Shown piece by piece: positions 1 through 9,676 of a DNA stretch of 50,427 nucleotides. The notes under the pieces were generated by a model that was not told the origin of the DNA, made no database searches, and worked only from the letters and a program-made list of their open reading frames with translations. Every line of letters starts with the position of its first letter. Position 1 is the stretch's first letter. The stretch covers positions 14,658 through 65,084 of the forward strand of contig BJOX01000241.1 in the NCBI GenBank assembly GCA_009731375.1. Reading direction: 5' to 3'. The position numbers were made by a program, and so were the translations under genes. Source of the stretch: Paulinella micropora. Lineage: Eukaryota; Cercozoa; Imbricatea; Euglyphida.

Positions 1-249
1 GGCATTGTTATCATCATAGATTCATGGTAGCCGGGACTACGAAAAAGTAGAAAAATTACCGTGTCGGACCGGTTCCTGCCCACCTCTGAAGATGAAGTTA
101 AAGTGTATTACAATTAATAAAAACATATTTTAATATTATTTTTATATGTTCTGCAATCAGGGAATTCATTTCCTTTCATTTCCACACGTTTTCAAAAAAG
201 TCCATATACTTCATGGAAAATTTCGGAAAAAGGGATACCCCCAAGATTG

Positions 250-1045
250 TCGAATGTTTAGTTATCTGCAGCAAGATGCTCATAGAGACGTCCTGACTAT
301 ATCTCACATACATACATACATATATACTTACATACATACATACATACACAAATACATACATGCATACAAAAATCATCTGCAGCAAGATGCTCATAGACGT
401 CCTGACTGTATCTCACATACATACATACATATATACATACATATATACATACATACACACATACATACATACATACATAAATCATCTGCAGCAAGATGCT
501 CATAGAAACGTCCTGACTCTATCTCACATACATACATAAATATATACTTACACACTCACAAATACATACATGCATACAAGACTCATACATAAATCATCTG
601 CAGCAAGATGCTCATAAAGACGGCCAGACTCTATCTCACATACATACATACATATATACTTACATACTTACATACATGCACAAATGCATACATGCATACA
701 TAAATCATCTGCAGCAAGATGCTCATAGAGACGTTCTGACTCTATCTCACATACAAACATATATACTTACATACATACATACATACATACATAAATCATC
801 TACAGCAAGATGCTCATAGAAACGTCCTGACTCTATCTCACATACATACATACATAAATACTTACACACTTACATACATACATAAATACATACATGCATA
901 CATAAATCATCTGCAGCAAGATGCTCATAGACGTCCTGACTGTATCTCACATACATACATACATACACACATACATACATACATACATACATACATACAT
1001 AAATCATGTGTGACAAGATGCATCCTGACTCTATCTCACATAGAT
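250..1045. repeat. Minisatellite, about 8 copies of a ~111 bp unit
   Basis: The core CTGCAGCAAGATGCTCATAG followed by CGTCCTGACT and TATCTCACATAC recurs with cores at about 266, 377, 486, 598, 709, 800, 911 and 1010. Spacings are mostly 109-112 bp. Each core is separated by a (CATA)n microsatellite. The last copy is degenerate. The array ends directly at the 5' end of the minor-capsid gene remnant. Confidence 0.9.
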
Positions 1046-1183
1046 AAATGTATACATACACACACAAATACATACATACAAGCATACATACATACATACA
1101 TACATGCATGCATACAATACAAACAAATACAAACATACATGTACACATAAATATATAAACCTATATACCCACCTTTCTCATAC

Positions 1184-1926
1184 ATGCATACATACAAGTT
1201 TGTTGCTACACAATCAGAGAATATTATTAAGACAAAAAAATCTAGACTCATCCGTATATCAAGCAAAGATAAGGATGCGTCGTCATCTTCAACAACTACA
1301 AATGCACAGTTTAAGGTGCAACTGCCTTCAAGTGGTAAGACCATGGATCAGATTGTTGGATATGTAATCAAGTCAATTGAAGTGCCAAATGTTTTTAATA
1401 ACATTCCTTCATATGCGAATACTCTAACATTAATTAAAACAACTGGATCGGCTACTAAAACGGCTATCGTAACTGCAAATCAATACACCATAAACACTTT
1501 TATTACTGCTCTTCAAACTGCTATTAATACCGCGATCACACCTGACACCGTGGCGATTACTTTGACTCTGTTAATAAACTTAATTTTGCGTTCACTGGTG
1601 ACACATACGCATTTGATTGGGTCAACAGCACGATCAGAGACAAAATTGGATTGACCGCAGATATATCTGCTGGGGCTAACACGACCATGCAGTCGATTGT
1701 TAATTTAATCGGTAAGTCCATGGTTTATGTTCATTCTAAGGCAATGAACCAGTCGGGGCTTATTGAAGCTCAGGGCAACTTTTCGGTTGTGTCTAACATC
1801 CCAATGGATAAGCCGTTCGGTTATGTTATTATTTCAGGTGCAAATGATACTGCGGATTTCGTCACTTACCAAAGCGTCATTTCACAAATACCTAAATGCT
1901 CCATTATCAGGCAGAGTGGGCCGTGA
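1184..1926 (+). pseudogene. PLV/virophage-type minor capsid (penton) protein, frameshifted
   Basis: The product should be the penton-base-like minor capsid protein that occupies capsid vertices in Polinton-like viruses. The N-terminal part contains SRLIRISSKDKD and later VPNVFNNIPSYANTLTL. The same order (basic start with a serine-rich strand, then VP..FYN and NTFTL) appears in the other penton remnant at 24 kb. The reading frame is lost near 1560-1575. It resumes in a second frame through FAFTGDTYAFDW, VHSKAMNQ and IPMDKPFGYVI to a TGA at 1924. No convincing initiator is visible: the first ATG lies in the CATA repeat, so the true 5' end may have been replaced by repeat expansion. The family call rests on motif memory and on likeness to the second copy. 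Confidence 0.65.
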
Positions 1927-1957
1927 GAGAGACTCTTGAGTAGACTTGATTATTTTT

Positions 1958-1983
1958 GTTCCCGCTATAAAAGGAGCGGGAAC
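1958..1983. terminator. Hairpin after the minor-capsid gene
   Basis: Perfect 9-bp arms GTTCCCGCT and AGCGGGAAC flank an 8-nt loop, 32 bp after the stop of the penton remnant. A further GTTCCCGC follows at about 1988. The loop region also contains TATAAAAGG, which could instead be a TATA element. Role inferred only from position. Confidence 0.45.
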
Positions 1984-1989
1984 GTTTGT

Positions 1990-2560
1990 TCCCGCGAGAA
2001 AATTTGAAGATTAGTAAGACAACCTTACCACTCTCAGATTTGCATTTTTTGTTTTGCACAAAAGTGCTTCTAGTTTGGTTTTTAAGGCATTACAAGAATC
2101 CCACCCACCCACCCATTTACATTATGTCTTTTCGCTTGGGTGTGGTAGTGGATTAGTGGTGAGTGGCGGATGAGAAATAATTTGCACTCATACACATCTC
2201 ACACAATTTTACATCTAACGCTTCTCATCTCATGCACAATCACGCATATTCCATGCACAATCTCATGTACAATCTAGGTCTTATGTGTTTCAGCACAAAG
2301 ACCTAGGAGAGAGGGGAGAGTAATGGAATGTATGGTATGCTGTGAAATGAAGTTTTTGCAAGCTTGCGCAGCACAAGTGCATGCTCATTTCGGACTGTTG
2401 ATATCGTTCTGCGTAATTCAAAAGGTGAGGTTTTAGCATTTCCGCTCAACTTCCATTGTTCAATCTGCGTGAAGATTTGGTAAGAGTAAAACAAAAAAAA
2501 GATAATATAATATAGAGAATGGGACTAAGAGAAAAAGCACTCTTTTTGTATGATTGTGGT
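1990..2560. other. Non-coding stretch
   Basis: No credible gene. It holds a short (CCCA)n run near 2100 and several loose copies of ATGCACAATC between 2230 and 2275. Confidence 0.5.
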
Positions 2561-2614
2561 AATTTATGATTTAAAGATTATGATATATAATAATAACAAA
2601 GAAAAACAAACAAA

Positions 2615-3120
2615 ATGCAACGAGTTGGAGATTGTAAGAAAGGTAAAGTTTATTCGATTAGGTCTCACCAGACAGATTTAATCTATCGGTTCAACAACTC
2701 AAACATTAGCACAACGAGTAGGAAAACAAAGAGTAAATTATAAATGATATAAAGAAGGCAAATATCATTATGTTTCTAGTTTTGAAATAAAATATGAAGA
2801 CCACTATATTGAATTACTGGAAGATTACCCATGTGAAACTACGGATCAATTAAGAAAATGCGAAGGCGACTGGATTAGAAAAACAGAAAATTATGTTAAC
2901 AAAAGAATTCCATTCAGACCAAAAGGAGAATACTATGAAGATAATAAAATTTCAATATTACAAAAAAAGTAAAGAATACAGAGAAGCAAGTAAGGAATAT
3001 ATAGCACAAAACAAGAGAAAATATAGAGAAGCAAATAAAGAATACATAGCACTACGGTTAAAAGAATGGAGAGACGAAAATAAAGAATATATAAAACAAA
3101 AAAGGAAAGAAAATAGATAA
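2615..3120 (+). pseudogene. GIY-YIG endonuclease, copy 1, broken
   Basis: The gene starts MQRVGDCKKGKVYSIRSH, matching the start of copy 2 at 3.5 kb. A frameshift after LIY moves the GSTTQTLAQR segment to another frame. A TGA at about 2739 then falls where copy 2 has a tyrosine codon. Later pieces SSFEIKYEDHYIELLEDY align with copy 2. The C-terminus has another shift before a tail of basic KEYREANKEYI-type repeats. GIY-YIG nucleases cut DNA and often act as homing-type enzymes in large DNA viruses. This copy is not expected to be functional. The duplication includes about 60 bp of upstream DNA (2560 and 3447 share TTATGATTTAAAGAT). Confidence 0.75.
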
Positions 3121-3519
3121 AAAAAAGAGATGAGATAAACAGAAAACAGAGAGAATATTATGAAAAAATAATATAATTGGTTTATCAGTATTTGGATTAT
3201 AATATATGTTATTAATATTATTATTTGTGTGCTCGGCTATTTCGCGGACCGCCTGCGACTTTTACTCTCGGACCAATAATTCAAAAAAGGATTGCTATAA
3301 ATGATGCATTCAACAAGGGATACAAAACAAATTTAAATTTATTTACAAACTGATGTCAGACTGGTGCGTGGGGTGGGACGATGCCCTGCCCTTAATGTGT
3401 TCATATGACACTTCTTGGTATAAAATACATTTGTATGAATGCGATAATTTATGATTTAAAGATAACGATATATAATAATAACAAAAGATAACGATATATA
3501 TATAAACAATATGCCATGA

Positions 3520-3981
3520 GTTGGAGATTGTAAGAAAGGTAAAATTTATGTGATTAGGTCGCATCAGACAGGCCAAATATATATTGGTTCAACTACACAA
3601 ACATTGGCTAAACGACTTGGTGGCCATAGAAAAAATTACAAATACTACAAAAGTGGAAAGTATCATTATAATTCAAGTTTTGAAATTATACAGCATGAAG
3701 ACAATTATATTGAATTGCTAGAAGATTATTCGTGCGAAAATATTGATAATTTAAGAAAAAGGGAAGGTGAGATAATAAAACAAACAGATAAATGTATTAA
3801 CAAGATAATAAATGGCAGAACTCGAAAAGAATATATAAAAGATAACAAAGACCATATAGCACAAAAAAGGAAAGAATGGGATGAAAAAATCCACATATCA
3901 CAAAAGTCTAAAGAATACAGAGAATTAAATAGAAATCATTTAATTCAAAAATCTAAAGAATATTATGAGAAAATATCTTAA
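3520..3981 (+). CDS. GIY-YIG endonuclease, copy 2, start damaged
   Basis: The frame encodes GKIYVIRSH then GQIYIGST, the two motifs that name the GIY-YIG family (GKIY here). An Arg-rich helix follows (TLAKRLGGHRKNYK), and then the conserved IELLEDYSCE and RKREGEIIK segment, whose glutamate is a candidate metal ligand. The tail is lysine/glutamate/tyrosine-rich (KEYIKDNKDHIAQKRKEW), as in viral relatives with repeated basic tails. The expected ATG at 3511 is followed two codons later by TGA, where copy 1 has CGA (Arg). Translation would need a non-ATG start such as GTG at 3550, which would remove the first motif. The rest is open, so inactivation is recent or the TGA is a sequence error. Confidence 0.75.
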   Translation, partial: VGDCKKGKIYVIRSHQTGQIYIGSTTQTLAKRLGGHRKNYKYYKSGKYHYNSSFEIIQHEDNYIELLEDYSCENIDNLRKREGEIIKQTDKCINKIINGRTRKEYIKDNKDHIAQKRKEWDEKIHISQKSKEYRELNRNHLIQKSKEYYEKIS

Positions 3982-4299
3982 AAAAAGATTATATGTAAAT
4001 GCGGTATAATAGTGTCAGTAGGATATTTATCAATTCACCTCAAAAGTCAAGCACATTTTAATAACATGCTCGGATTGGCATCATTTGGTCTTTAATTTAA
4101 ATTCGGCGAGGGACAAATTATTCCTAAGCATAAAGAGAGTATAGAAACATAAGTGTTAGCATTTGCACAACTAATTGACGGATCGCTTAATCTAACAATG
4201 CAAAATATTATAACACCTACCAATATTGATATTTGTGTTAAATATTTAATTAATCTCGCATCCGTTTTTTCTTTGAAACAACGACATTGCAATTCATCG

Positions 4300-4437
4300 T
4301 TAATTTCGTGCTCTACTTTTTTTTTCCTCAGTCTTTAGTTCTACTTCAAGAACACGAGACTTTAGTTCGGGAGTTAGTTCGCCATCCATATCCATAATAG
4401 GCGGTGGTCTGTGAAGTCTAGTTGTATTATTAGACAT
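4300..4437 (-). CDS. Small acidic/basic hypothetical protein
   Basis: A 45-residue frame begins MSNNTTRLHRPPPIMDMDG and ends in a charged LEVELKTEEKKSRARN segment, followed by TAA. It lies 35 bp downstream of, and on the same strand as, the fibre gene, so it may be co-expressed with it. I recognise no family. It could be the head of a longer gene cut by mutation, because the downstream sequence to 4.1 kb is open only in pieces. Confidence 0.4.
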   Translation of the reverse strand: MSNNTTRLHRPPPIMDMDGELTPELKSRVLEVELKTEEKKSRARN

Positions 4438-4472
4438 TAGGAAATACAACCGCTCTGATTTCTTGTAATATA

Positions 4473-4800
4473 TTAAGTAAAAGTTTGTTTTTGTTTTTCT
4501 AAATTAACTACCTTTTCCGCCATGTGTTGAAAAGCACTGACCAATATTGGTATAAAATCTGTGTATGTTATGCCTTCAAGGTTGCCATCTCCGTCGTCTG
4601 CTTTTATTCCGCTTTCAGACACAAATTCTGGAAATATTTTTTTAACTTCATCCGCTATAAATTCGTGGTTCTTTTTTTCTTTCTTTTTGTCTGTTTTCCA
4701 ATAATACGAACAACAATTTATTTTCATTAATTTCTCACAGCATTCACCACATTCTAATGTTTTAATATCTGATTTTAGCCTCCTATCCGATGAGTATGTC
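4473..4800 (-). other. S74 (endosialidase-type) chaperone domain of the fibre
   Basis: The segment carries SSDRRLKSDI, then YYWK, HEFIADEVKKIFPE and GITYTDFIPILVSAFQ. This is the order seen in the self-cleaving C-terminal chaperones that trimerise viral fibres; cleavage in the family occurs just before the serine of the SD motif. An acidic DGDGN insertion is present. The segment lies in a different frame from the preceding fibre body. Confidence 0.85.
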
Positions 4801-5079
4801 CAAGCACTATTAAGTGGAACATAATTATAAGCACCAGAAGGCTCATTTGTTGAGTTTGAAGTAATCTAAGCATGAAGCGCTCCATTAGCTGAACCAATTA
4901 CACCATAATTCGTATATCCTCCCGATTTAAAAAATGTTTGTGGGTCGTAACTATATGGACTTGCTCTTTTTCGTAATGTTAAAGAACCGCTGGATGTTGT
5001 TGGGACGCTTACCTCTCCTGATGTATTAATACCTATTGCCTCAGCCAAAATTATAGTTCCTCCCGCTGCGACACCTGTG

Positions 5080-7705
5080 GCATATAAAAAACTGAGTTTG
5101 TTGCTTATCTTGTATATCTGAAAGTTGGAGTTTAGGTTGCTTGATTTCCAGTTTGAACCATCCGAATAGCAATCAAAACTTAAAGCAATATTGTCTTTAG
5201 CAAAGTTTAATTGTTGAAATACGGGATAAGCGGATAAATGAACAAATGCTTGAATGTGCGGACCATTTATATTACCACTCGTTCCATACAATTCTAATCC
5301 ACCTGTCGCACCTGTGCCTTTTGAATTCTTACCTATGATTATTGGCTTACCTAATGCTGTTGTTATATTATCACTCGTCGTTACTGTAGTTGTAGTTATT
5401 CCCGCATTCGCTGTTATCAACCCCGCATTGCTTATGTTCATTGCATCAGACCATGTTATATTGCTTCCTGCCGCTACTCCTGATTTATAGTTAAAAGCGA
5501 GTTTGTTGCTTGCCTTGCATATTTGAAAGTTTGAGCCACTGAGGCTTGATTTCCAGTTCTTGCCATCAAAATAAGCATCAAAACTCAAGGCTATATTGTC
5601 GTGCGACCAGTTGTGTTGGTAAAAAATTGGATACGCATCAAATGAAGTTATTGCCTGTATATGAGGGCAGTTAATTTTACCATCTGTTCCATACAACTCT
5701 AAACCTCCTGTTCCTCCTGTTCCCTTTGTTGATTTGGCTATGATTATCGGTTTGTCTAATGCAGTTGTTATTTTATCGCTTGCCGTTAATGTTATTGTAG
5801 TCATGCCAGCGGTTGAAGTGATTGATGTTCCCGTTATTGTTCCAGCACTTGTAATGTTGTTTGAATTCATATATAAGGCACCATAAAACCGCATACCACC
5901 AACATTGTTAAAACAGACAATGTCAGATGAAGCACTTTTATTATCCAAAAGTTTTGAAATATAAAGACCTGCTCCTTTTACATCAAATGCTACATACGTG
6001 AATACATAACCTCTTTGGTTCGCGGTTCCACTTGTAGCAGTATTTAGAGTAAATAAGAAATATTGATAATCACCTGATGTCTGTGAAAAGAATATATCTC
6101 CTCCATTTTGGTTTAATATCCGCCCCATTATATGTAATATTTCCGCCATTAATGATTTCTTGATTATTGAAATCAGCCGTTTGTGTTAGAGTGAGATATT
6201 TTATCACAGTGCTCGCCCCATTGAATGTTTTACTTCCTGTTATTGTTTGGTCTGTTGTTAATTTCACACAATTATCATCCAGATATTGTCTATTTACCGC
6301 TTTATTCGCATTTTGTGGTGCTCCTAGATTAACAATACGACTACTATTACAATCTAAGCCAGTAGCATTAAACCACGAAACAATCGTCCCATCTATAATA
6401 AAACTTATTTTTTGCTGAAATTTCAAAGTTGTAATACGTATTTGTTTTCATATCCAAACTAGCAATTGACCCGATATCACTTGTAGAATTGAAAACGATG
6501 AATGTTCCCTTTGTTGTTGAATTTATTGAATTTCCAGTATTTCAACACCACTGCTATATGTCTTAATTCCTGCTATGGTTTGGTTTCCTGTTAGTTTCAC
6601 ATTTTGCCCGTCTTTTGTTTCAACATAACTTTTATTTGCTCCATCTGTTGAAGCGGAAGGGTCTGCCAAGTTTGTTATTTTGTTGTTATTCAAACTTAAT
6701 GTTGTTTCAGTTGCGGTTATAATTAAAGTATTACCTGAATATAACTCTACATACGAACCAGTTATTTGCATCGGATACCAGGTCGCTGTTGCTGATTTCT
6801 GTGCTGCAATCATTCCTATTTTTGTATCAAAGGCTATGCCAATGCCATCAAAAGTAGTAGGATTGGATAAACCACTTACTTCTAAAGTTGATGTAAATTT
6901 TTTATTTCCTGCTATGGTTTGGTCTCCTGTTAGTTTAACCACGGAACTATCAAGACCAGAAACATCCACACCATCAACCAAATTAACGCTTTTCATATCG
7001 ATCCCCGCACTCGCATTTATTATACTGCTAAATGATTTAGTTCCTGCTAAGGTTTGGTCTGTTGTTAATTTCACACAAATATCATCAACATATTTTTAAT
7101 TTACCACATGGTCTGTTAATGTTGGAACCAGATTAGTCCCCATTGAAATTTGATTACTAAATGTTTTTGTTCCTCCAATTGTTTGGTCTCCTGTTAGTTT
7201 AACAATCGAAGTATCAAGAACAGAAACATCAACACCATCAACCAAATTAACATTCGTTATACTTTGCCTTCCATATTTAGTCCCGCATTTGCTGTTATTA
7301 ATCCACTTGCTGTTATTGCTTTCATGGTTAATAAACCTGCTGTATCAATTTCTATGGCTGTAGCCCAGAAAACGGGGTCTCCAACGACATTTCCACTACC
7401 ATATAAAATTTTAAATTTGTCATTATATTTATAAATCATAAAGTTTGAATTTGCATAACTTGATTCCCATCCAACAGAACCCATATAAGAATCAAAAGCT
7501 AAACTTATAGTATCGTGTTGTAAATTGACTAATGAAATAGTAGGATAATTGTCTTGTGATGTAATTGCTTGCATATGCGCACCACCAGTGAAATCACCAT
7601 AATTACCATACAATTCTAAACCACCAGTCGCACCCATTCCTTTTGTTGATCTGCCTATGATTATTGGTTTCCCATACCATGTTGATATTTTGTCAATAAA
7701 TGTTT
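5080..7705 (-). repeat. Three coding modules repeated within the fibre gene
   Basis: A module of about 110 residues recurs at roughly 7330-7690, 5465-5765 and 5080-5360. Each copy has GKPIIIG (or DKPIIIA), then STKGTGATGGLELYG, HIQA, LSFD.Y, W.SS, SNFQI.K and an ending GVAAG. Such internal duplication is typical of receptor-binding fibres, which lengthen by module gain. Confidence 0.85.
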
Positions 7706-8263
7706 TAGCCCCTGCTATGGTTTGGTCTCCTGTTAGTTTAACCACCGAGCCATCAAGAACAGAAACACATCAACAAGATTTACGTTTGTTATGCCTTGCC
7801 CTCCCATATTTAATGTTCCCGTCATATTGAAAATTCCATCTAATCTTAGAAAGGGTGATGTCGTATTTCTCCATGGCCCTGTGCTATAAATAAGCAATTG
7901 ATTGTTGTTGGGTGTGCCTGTTATTGTTACATCCGTTAATTTATCTAATTGAAAGTCGCTTATATAACTTGAAGATAATGTAGCAAATGAAGTATTGCCT
8001 AACCCATCTGTTTTCAATACTTGATTAGCCGTGCCGTCCGCTAATGGTAAATCGTATTCGTTATTAATTGACACATAACCAGTATCAGATATCAACAAAG
8101 AGGAGTTATTATTTCGCGATGATATTGTTATGTCGTCTGTCTTTGCTTGTATTGAGTTTGCTTCAATGTGATCACCATATAATACTCCATCAATTTCTAA
8201 ATCCTCATCCACTATAGCGGAGCAGTAAAAGTGATATGTCCATGGATTTCCTAAATGGTTCAT

Positions 8264-8311
8264 ATTTTAACAGAATTATTTTATATCGTAGTATATATAG
8301 TTTAAAAAAAT
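8264..8311. promoter_or_regulatory. Bidirectional promoter region, TATATATAG
   Basis: Only 48 bp separate the start codons of the fibre gene (minus) and the 194-residue gene (plus). The gap is nearly all A/T and holds GTATATATAG at about 8289-8299. The same TATATA-type box sits just upstream of four other start codons in this element. Confidence 0.55.
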
Positions 8312-8896
8312 ATGAATATATTTGGACGATCACAAGAACAGCAGTCAATAGATACTAAAACTATTGCCGTTACTGCTACTCCAACACTAACACGAGTTAT
8401 TCAAAATGTGTATAATTCTACATCACTTAGATCAAGCATGACTGACACATCATTTACAACTCTTGACGCATCGGGAGTTGGTAGCAAAACAATATACAAT
8501 CTAGGAGTTGGTCAATCCATAATCGTTTCTTTTTCTGGTTGTTTAACAATGGCCGCAAATCCAATAGGAAATGGTTCCTTTCAATTTCAATTCTATTTTG
8601 ATGAAGGCACATATGCTTATAGTCTTGATACAGAGATAACCGATTATTTTCCTGCTTTTACTAATGAAGAATATAGTTGCAAATGGATTGTCCAAAAAAC
8701 AACCACAACACAAGTTCTTTTAGCATGGGAGATTACGGCTCCTAGTAATGATATAAGCGGACAAACGGTTAAAAAAACGGGTCGCATTGAAACTTATCCA
8801 ACTAATAGAGTTTCTGTAACTTGTGCAGAAGGCGCGAACATTTCATTGAATGTTTATTATAAATCAAGAAACTCCGACAAGCCTGTTTCATTTTAA
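8312..8896 (+). CDS. Beta-rich hypothetical structural protein, intact
   Basis: This 194-residue frame is the only larger gene of the left viral remnant with no visible break. It starts MNIFGRSQEQQSID after an A-rich leader and ends KSRNSDKPVSF. It is rich in Thr, Ser and aromatic residues in alternating patterns (SFQFQFYFDEGTYAYSLD, CKWIVQKTTTTQVLLAWEI), suggesting a beta-sandwich. No signal peptide or membrane segment is seen. Its position opposite the fibre gene suggests a virion or attachment role, but I recognise no family. Confidence 0.75.
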   Translation: MNIFGRSQEQQSIDTKTIAVTATPTLTRVIQNVYNSTSLRSSMTDTSFTTLDASGVGSKTIYNLGVGQSIIVSFSGCLTMAANPIGNGSFQFQFYFDEGTYAYSLDTEITDYFPAFTNEEYSCKWIVQKTTTTQVLLAWEITAPSNDISGQTVKKTGRIETYPTNRVSVTCAEGANISLNVYYKSRNSDKPVSF

Positions 8897-8946
8897 CCAT
8901 CCTTTTTCAAAATTGATGTTATGAGAGATATAGCACTAACCGCGGA

Positions 8947-9635
8947 TTACATATGAAACCTATCATACATATCCTTCAGGGTTGTTAGTTTGCCCTCGTG
9001 TTGAGATAAAACATCTCTAAAAAATGTCTTATAATCTAACTTACCATATTTAAGAATAGGGCGTTGGTCGGGTGGTATGTGTGCGTATTTACTCTTGTGC
9101 CATTTCTTCATATCCTCCTGCATTATGGTGCGGTCTTCCACTTTCATATATAAGAAATTAAATGGGTCTTTTGATACTTTCAAATGTGCCGTTATTGTTT
9201 CATAGCAACTATACCCGTTCTCGGGCGGATTTCGCTTTGCTTTAATCGGTGTTTTCTTTTCCTTCGTTGGTGTGGGCGCTTCTAAAACTGGCAATTCTTT
9301 TTTCGCCAGTTCTTCTCCCACATTAGTTTTGATTTCGGTAATACCAGTTTGCTGACCGAAGGTCGCATCTTCAACTCCGTTGTTTTCAAATCACTTTCCT
9401 TAAAGGGTGTATATTCTTCTGTTGTTTCTGGTTCATTATCAAAGAATTTTTTCATCGTATCGGAAGAAGGCAATACAACTTCAACATTATCACCCTCTGG
9501 CTTTTGTTCCGGTCGGTATTTTTCATAAAATGCGACAATATCAGGTTTAAGTGATTTGCTTGTTGGCACTTTTATATCGCTACTTAAATGAGTCCATTTT
9601 TCTATCTGGCTTAGATAATCTTTTTTGGTTGACAT
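8947..9635 (-). pseudogene. Hypothetical acidic/basic viral protein, one frameshift
   Basis: The start MSTKKDYLSQIEKWTHLS follows a TATATAAG box. The first part is acidic and polar (EYRPEQKPEGDNVEVVLP). Near 9380 the natural-looking frame changes: an acidic GVEDATFGQQTG segment leads into the second part with KEKKTPIKAKRNPPENGYSCYETI and ends LKDMYDRFHM. The two parts overlap between 9282 and 9321, which fits a single indel in one gene of about 229 codons. Function unknown. The linker-like charged middle suggests a DNA- or capsid-associated protein. Confidence 0.55.
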
Positions 9636-9650
9636 GTTATATATAAGTAT
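9636..9650 (-). promoter_or_regulatory. TATATAA box directly before the start codon
   Basis: On the minus strand, ACTTATATATAAC immediately precedes the ATG at 9635. The same placement is seen at 12096-12106 and 12724-12737. Confidence 0.5.
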
Positions 9651-9676
9651 AACAAAAAAAATCTGTTTCATATTAT

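Larger units (their letters stand above)
4473..8263 (-). pseudogene. Long fibre/adhesin with C-terminal intramolecular chaperone, frame-broken
   Basis: About 1,260 codons encode a fibre-like surface protein, probably for host attachment. It begins MNHLGNPWTYHFYCSAIVDE. It contains repeated tail-fibre motifs of the form VKLTGDQTIAGxKTF (near 7.7, 7.2, 7.05, 6.9, 6.6 and 6.25 kb) and three copies of a larger module (see separate entry). It ends in an S74 chaperone domain. The frame changes near 7.75, 7.26, 6.5, 6.4, 6.1 and 4.87 kb, and a TAA at about 7098 replaces an expected lysine codon in a NxKYVDD motif, so it cannot make one protein. Similar fibres occur in phages, PLVs and large DNA viruses of protists. 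The divergent neighbour at 8312 shares its promoter region. Confidence 0.8.

Noticed and set aside
5254-7099. Plus-strand frames opposite the fibre gene
   Set aside because: They are antisense shadows of the fibre gene; the minus strand carries the recognisable fibre and S74 motifs.
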